Shown piece by piece: positions 5,456 through 7,726 of a DNA stretch of 7,726 bases; within the stretch, counting starts at the first letter, position 1, and each line of letters begins with the position of its first letter. This stretch comes from an uncultured Flavobacteriales bacterium (GTDB taxonomy: Bacteria; Bacteroidota; Bacteroidia; Palsa-965). Under the pieces are notes generated by a model that had not been told where the DNA came from, did no database searches, and worked only from the letters and a program-made list of their open reading frames with translations. The stretch spans positions 1-7,726 of the forward strand of contig CAMLEF010000223.1 in the NCBI GenBank assembly GCA_946478675.1, read 5' to 3'. Both the position numbers and the translations under genes were made by a program.

Positions 5456-5463
5456 CAAAACTA
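5456..5463 (-). promoter_or_regulatory. -7 box (TAGTTTTG) of the 134-residue secreted protein gene, probably leaderless
   Basis: The minus strand reads TAGTTTTG at 5463-5456, an exact TAnnTTTG match. Only CGCA separates it from the ATG at 5451. The -33 side is T-rich without a clear TTTG at the right distance. The arrangement is the same as at the TonB_C gene. Confidence 0.6.
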
Positions 5464-5568
5464 TTTTATAGCAGCAAAGAAAAAAGCGCTTTTTGTATAC
5501 CGGGAACGCTGAGTGTGTGAATGGTTATTGCTGCAGGATAAATGGTGTTGCGCATTTATGCACGTAAC

Positions 5569-5598
5569 AAAAAACCCCGGAAGCAACTCCGGGGTTTT
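5569..5598 (-). terminator. Intrinsic terminator of the SlyD-like FKBP gene
   Basis: AAAACCCCGGA (5571-5581) and TCCGGGGTTTT (5588-5598) form an 11-bp perfect stem with a 6-nt loop. Read on the minus strand it begins 8 bases after the stop codon and is followed by further T residues, then GTT. It separates the FKBP gene from the 134-residue gene downstream on the same strand. Confidence 0.88.
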
Positions 5599-5606
5599 GA
5601 AAACGA

Positions 5607-6125
5607 TTAGTGGTGATGGCCGTCCGGTCCGTGAACGTGGCCGTGGGCGAGCTCTTCTGCCGTAGCCGGGCGAACGTCGAGCACCTCGCCGTTGAAGTGC
5701 AGCTCTTTGCCCGCAAGCGGATGGTTGAAATCCATGCGCACGTGCTGCAGCGCTACTTCCAGCACTTTGCCCCAGAGGCGGTGGCCTTCGCTGTCGACCA
5801 TCGGAACGTTTTTGCCCACGCCGATCATTTCGGTGTCGAGCTTGCCGCTTTCGTCAAGGAAGTTTTCGATGGGCAGGTTAACGATATGGTCGAGCTGATA
5901 AGTGCCGTAGCCTTCTTCAGCGGTAATGCGAAAGTCAAAAGTATCGCCGGCTTTTTTGCCTTCGAGATTCTGTTCGAAAAGCGGAAGCAGCTGTCCCGCG
6001 CCCGTCAGGAACACGAACGGCTCTTCGGTAGACGTCTTTTCGATTGTGATTTCCGGGCCACCGTTTTCTCCGGGCACGGTAAGATGGTAATTCACGGAAA
6101 CCACCTGGTCTTTGGTAATGGTCAT
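5607..6125 (-). CDS. slyD: SlyD-like FKBP-type peptidyl-prolyl cis-trans isomerase
   Basis: A 172-residue cytoplasmic prolyl isomerase/chaperone. Residues 1-~70 form the first half of the FKBP domain (TKDQVVSVNYHLTV, then FVFLTGAGQLLPLFEQNLEGKKAGDTF at 37-63); ~71-124 are the inserted 'IF' chaperone flap (YGTYQLDHIVNLPIENF ... GVGKNVPMVDSEGH); ~125-152 complete FKBP with MDFNHPLAGKELHF (131-144) and VLDVRPAT. The tail HGHVHGPDGHHH (161-172) is His-rich, as in SlyD proteins that bind Ni(II)/Zn(II); the tail is short and Cys-free, so metal storage is plausible but not shown. The start is ATG 6125 (MTITKDQ). The upstream TTG at 6158 is rejected because it lies inside the promoter box. No signal peptide. 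It is transcribed away from the aminotransferase. The family is confident; the gene symbol marks subfamily likeness. Confidence 0.93.
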   Translation of the reverse strand: MTITKDQVVSVNYHLTVPGENGGPEITIEKTSTEEPFVFLTGAGQLLPLFEQNLEGKKAGDTFDFRITAEEGYGTYQLDHIVNLPIENFLDESGKLDTEMIGVGKNVPMVDSEGHRLWGKVLEVALQHVRMDFNHPLAGKELHFNGEVLDVRPATAEELAHGHVHGPDGHHH

Positions 6126-6155
6126 TGGATAACAGATATAAAGTTGAAATTTTTC

Positions 6156-6163
6156 CAAAGGTA
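6156..6163 (-). promoter_or_regulatory. -7 box (TACCTTTG) of the SlyD-like gene
   Basis: The minus strand reads TACCTTTG at 6163-6156, an exact match to TAnnTTTG. The ATG at 6125 lies 30 nt further on, giving a leader of roughly 25 nt, AT-rich, with no Shine-Dalgarno. No clear -33 TTTG is visible. Confidence 0.65.
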
Positions 6164-6250
6164 CGGCGAAAAACCGTCGATACCCGGCTGATAGTCCGGC
6201 TTATCCGTTCGAACCGACAACGCGCGATGTAAAAAGCAGCAACCTTTTCC

Positions 6251-6258
6251 TACCTTAG
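6251..6258 (+). promoter_or_regulatory. Possible -7 box for the aminotransferase gene
   Basis: TACCTTAG differs from TAnnTTTG at one base and would give a leader of about 45-50 nt. An AT-rich stretch (ATTATTTTTTAAGT, 6297-6310) directly precedes the ATG, as is common for Bacteroidota translation starts. Confidence is limited because no -33 element is evident. Confidence 0.35.
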
Positions 6259-6310
6259 CTTCCTCCCACAATCCAACCCCGCATTTTAGTAGTAGAATTA
6301 TTTTTTAAGT

Positions 6311-7468
6311 ATGCCCGAGTATACAGGATCCATCAGCAGCAAATTGCCGCGTGTAGGGACGACCATTTTCACCGTGATGTCGAAGCTCGCCGCTGAGCAC
6401 AACGCCATAAATCTTTCCCAGGGTTTCCCTGATTTCGATTGTCCGCCCCAGCTCATCGAGGCCGTCAGCAAAGCCATGCGCGCCGGTCACAACCAGTATG
6501 CGCCCATGCCCGGCGTGATGAAGCTGCGTGAGCTCATCGCGGAAAAAACGGAAGAGCTCTACGGCGCCAAATACGATCCCGATACCGAAATCACCATCAC
6601 CGCCGGCGCCACGCAAGCCATCTACACCGCCATCGCTTCCGTCATCCGCGAAGACGATGAAGTGCTCATCTTCGAACCGGCGTACGATTGTTACGAGCCC
6701 GCCATCGAGCTCAACGGCGGCAAAGCCATTTACCTTCCGCTCAAAGCGCCCGATTATTCCATCGACTGGAACGCCGTCAAGAAAGTGGTCAACCACCACA
6801 CGCGGATGATCATCATCAACACGCCGCACAATCCCACCGGCGCAGTGTTGTCGGCCGACGATATGAAGCAGCTCGACAAGCTGACGAAGAACACCGACAT
6901 CATCATCCTCTCCGACGAAGTGTACGAGCACATCATCTTCGAAGGCAACACGCACGAGAGCATGGCGAAATATCCGAACCTCGCCAACCGCAGCTTCATC
7001 GTTTCTTCCTTCGGAAAAACCTTTCATACCACCGGCTGGAAAATGGGTTACTGCATGGCGCCCAAACAGCTCATGGCCGAATTCCGCAAGGTGCACCAGT
7101 TCCTCGTGTTCGCCTGCAACACGCCCGCGCAATACGGCATCGCGGAATTCCTCTCGGACAAAAAACATTACCTGGAGCTCGGCGCTTTCTACCAGGAAAA
7201 ACGCGACCGCTTCAACAAGCTGCTGAAAGGTTCCCGCTTCTCGCTCATCCCCAGCCCCGGCACGTATTTCCAACTGCTCGGCTACAGCAGCATCACCGAC
7301 GAGAAAGACACCGATTACGCCGTGCGCCTCATCAAAGAACACGGCGTCGCAGCCATTCCCATTTCGGTCTTTTATCACAAGCCGCAACACGATCGCATGC
7401 TGCGTTTCTGCTTCGCGAAGAAGAATGAGACGCTGGAAAAAGCTGCGGAAATTTTGCAGAAGATCTGA
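6311..7468 (+). CDS. PLP-dependent class I/II aminotransferase, methionine/kynurenine-aminotransferase type
   Basis: A 385-residue cytoplasmic fold-type I aminotransferase of typical full length. Visible PLP-site residues: AGATQAIY (98-105, phosphate-binding turn), Y125 in FEPAYDCY (ring stacking), N174 in NTPHNPTGAV, D202 and Y205 in SDEVYEH, K236 in SSFGKTFHTTGWKMGY (Schiff-base lysine), and R365 in RMLRFCFAKK (substrate carboxylate). The N-terminal INLSQGFPDFDCPP and NQYAPMPGV are typical of the YbdL/kynurenine-aminotransferase branch, whose bacterial members often prefer methionine, with aromatic amino acids also used, and 2-oxo acids as acceptors. A role in methionine salvage or keto-acid exchange is inference; no pathway genes adjoin. 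The ATG at 6311 fits the family N-terminus. It is divergent from the SlyD-like gene with 185 bases between. No intrinsic terminator directly follows. Confidence 0.93.
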   Translation: MPEYTGSISSKLPRVGTTIFTVMSKLAAEHNAINLSQGFPDFDCPPQLIEAVSKAMRAGHNQYAPMPGVMKLRELIAEKTEELYGAKYDPDTEITITAGATQAIYTAIASVIREDDEVLIFEPAYDCYEPAIELNGGKAIYLPLKAPDYSIDWNAVKKVVNHHTRMIIINTPHNPTGAVLSADDMKQLDKLTKNTDIIILSDEVYEHIIFEGNTHESMAKYPNLANRSFIVSSFGKTFHTTGWKMGYCMAPKQLMAEFRKVHQFLVFACNTPAQYGIAEFLSDKKHYLELGAFYQEKRDRFNKLLKGSRFSLIPSPGTYFQLLGYSSITDEKDTDYAVRLIKEHGVAAIPISVFYHKPQHDRMLRFCFAKKNETLEKAAEILQKI

Positions 7469-7492
7469 GCACGTTGCGAAGGTGCGGGGTGC

Positions 7493-7530
7493 GCGTTGCG
7501 TGTGAAAAACGCGTGATGCGTATGAAAAAT
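7493..7530. repeat. Imperfect tandem repeat GCGT..TGCGT.TGAAAAA
   Basis: GCGTTGCGTGTGAAAAAC (7493-7510) is followed at once by GCGTGATGCGTATGAAAAAT (7511-7530): the same word with a 2-nt insertion and one or two substitutions. It lies 25 bases after the aminotransferase stop. No coding frame here looks real. Confidence 0.65.
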
Positions 7531-7584
7531 GAGAAGCGGAAGCGAACGCAATTTCATTGGGAAAACAGTCCCGCTATCCGCTCT

Positions 7585-7636
7585 ACTCCTCGCTCCGCTG
7601 CGGGGTGCCGCTCCTGTCGGGGCTATTTTGGCACCG
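7585..7636. repeat. GC-rich intergenic repeat-like segment with a small hairpin
   Basis: The stretch around CTCGCTCCGCTGCGGGGTGC and CCGCTCCTGTCGGGGCTA has internal near-copies of CCGCTCC and can pair GGTGCC (7604-7609) with GGCACC (7630-7635). I recall similar wording from dispersed intergenic DNA in Bacteroidota but cannot confirm it here. No gene or promoter is supported between 7469 and 7661. Confidence 0.35.
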
Positions 7637-7661
7637 TTCCGCATTCCCCAGAAAAAAGTTA

Positions 7662-7723
7662 AACCACGGAGACACGGAGACACGGAGTTTATTTTTTCTC
7701 CGTGTCTCCGTGCCTCCGTGGTT
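7662..7723. repeat. CACGGAG hairpin element, copy 2
   Basis: The left arm 7662-7687 has AACC plus three CACGGAG units at 8-nt spacing; the right arm 7698-7723 has three opposite units and ends GGTT; the spacer is the 10-nt TTTATTTTTT. The arms pair at 25 of 26 positions, the single mismatch being in the right arm (CCTCCGTGG after TCTCCGTG). It is the same family as 4511-4564 with one more complete unit pair, and it lies at the end of the window, so a flanking duplication cannot be assessed. Confidence 0.92.
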
Positions 7724-7726
7724 AAG

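Noticed and set aside
6126..6158. Upstream TTG start for the SlyD-like protein
   Set aside because: The TTG overlaps the TACCTTTG promoter box, so it would not be in the transcript; the family normally begins close to the ATG at 6125.
5610..6191. 193-codon plus-strand open frame opposite the SlyD-like gene
   Set aside because: Antisense to a complete FKBP/SlyD gene with matching domain order and terminator; no recognisable features.
6305..7390. 361-codon open frame on the minus strand opposite the aminotransferase
   Set aside because: Antisense to a complete aminotransferase with all PLP-site residues; repetitive V/F/D/G composition is typical of a shadow frame.

Overview
The window looks like part of a Bacteroidota chromosome, most likely from the Chitinophagales/Chitinophagaceae, though the family is a guess. 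The evidence is promoter boxes matching the Bacteroidota -7 consensus TAnnTTTG upstream of several genes, no convincing Shine-Dalgarno sequences, typical Bacteroidota protein types (a GldJ/GldK-like FGE-fold protein, stand-alone TonB C-terminal domain, SlyD-type FKBP with a His-rich tail, methionine-type aminotransferase), and repeat-rich intergenic DNA. Coding GC is roughly 50-60 % by eye. The first ~200 bases are different: very GC-rich, encoding the C-terminus of a PilS/NtrY-like histidine kinase that looks proteobacterial. This is either a transferred fragment or an assembly joint.

Layout. Bases 3-377 hold the open 3' end of the kinase frame, which runs antisense into the next gene. Bases 253-1182 (minus) encode a secreted FGE-sulfatase-fold protein. 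Bases 1183-1356 are a divergent promoter region filled with an 8-bp-phased inverted repeat array. Bases 1357-3885 (plus) encode an 842-residue TMTC-like GT-C membrane glycosyltransferase with TPRs. A small unknown protein (4059-4334, plus) follows with its own promoter and terminator. Bases 4385-4570 carry a 22/23-bp tandem repeat and a CACGGAG hairpin element. Two small secreted proteins are on the minus strand: a TonB_C-domain protein (4575-5009) and a carboxypeptidase-regulatory-like beta-sandwich protein (5047-5451). Each has a TAnnTTTG box exactly 4 nt before its ATG, which suggests leaderless mRNAs. A SlyD-like FKBP (5607-6125, minus) and a PLP aminotransferase (6311-7468, plus) are divergently transcribed. 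The window ends in repeats, including a second, longer CACGGAG hairpin.

These are mostly separately transcribed housekeeping or envelope genes; I see no multi-gene operon and no defence or mobile-element system. One possible functional link is envelope biology: a GT-C O-glycosyltransferase candidate sits among several exported proteins, two of which carry D-(S/T)-(A/I/L/V/M/T) triplets like the known Bacteroidota O-glycosylation motif. The least explained signal is in the intergenic DNA: three elements of unrelated sequence share one architecture, arms built of 8-nt units facing each other across a short spacer.
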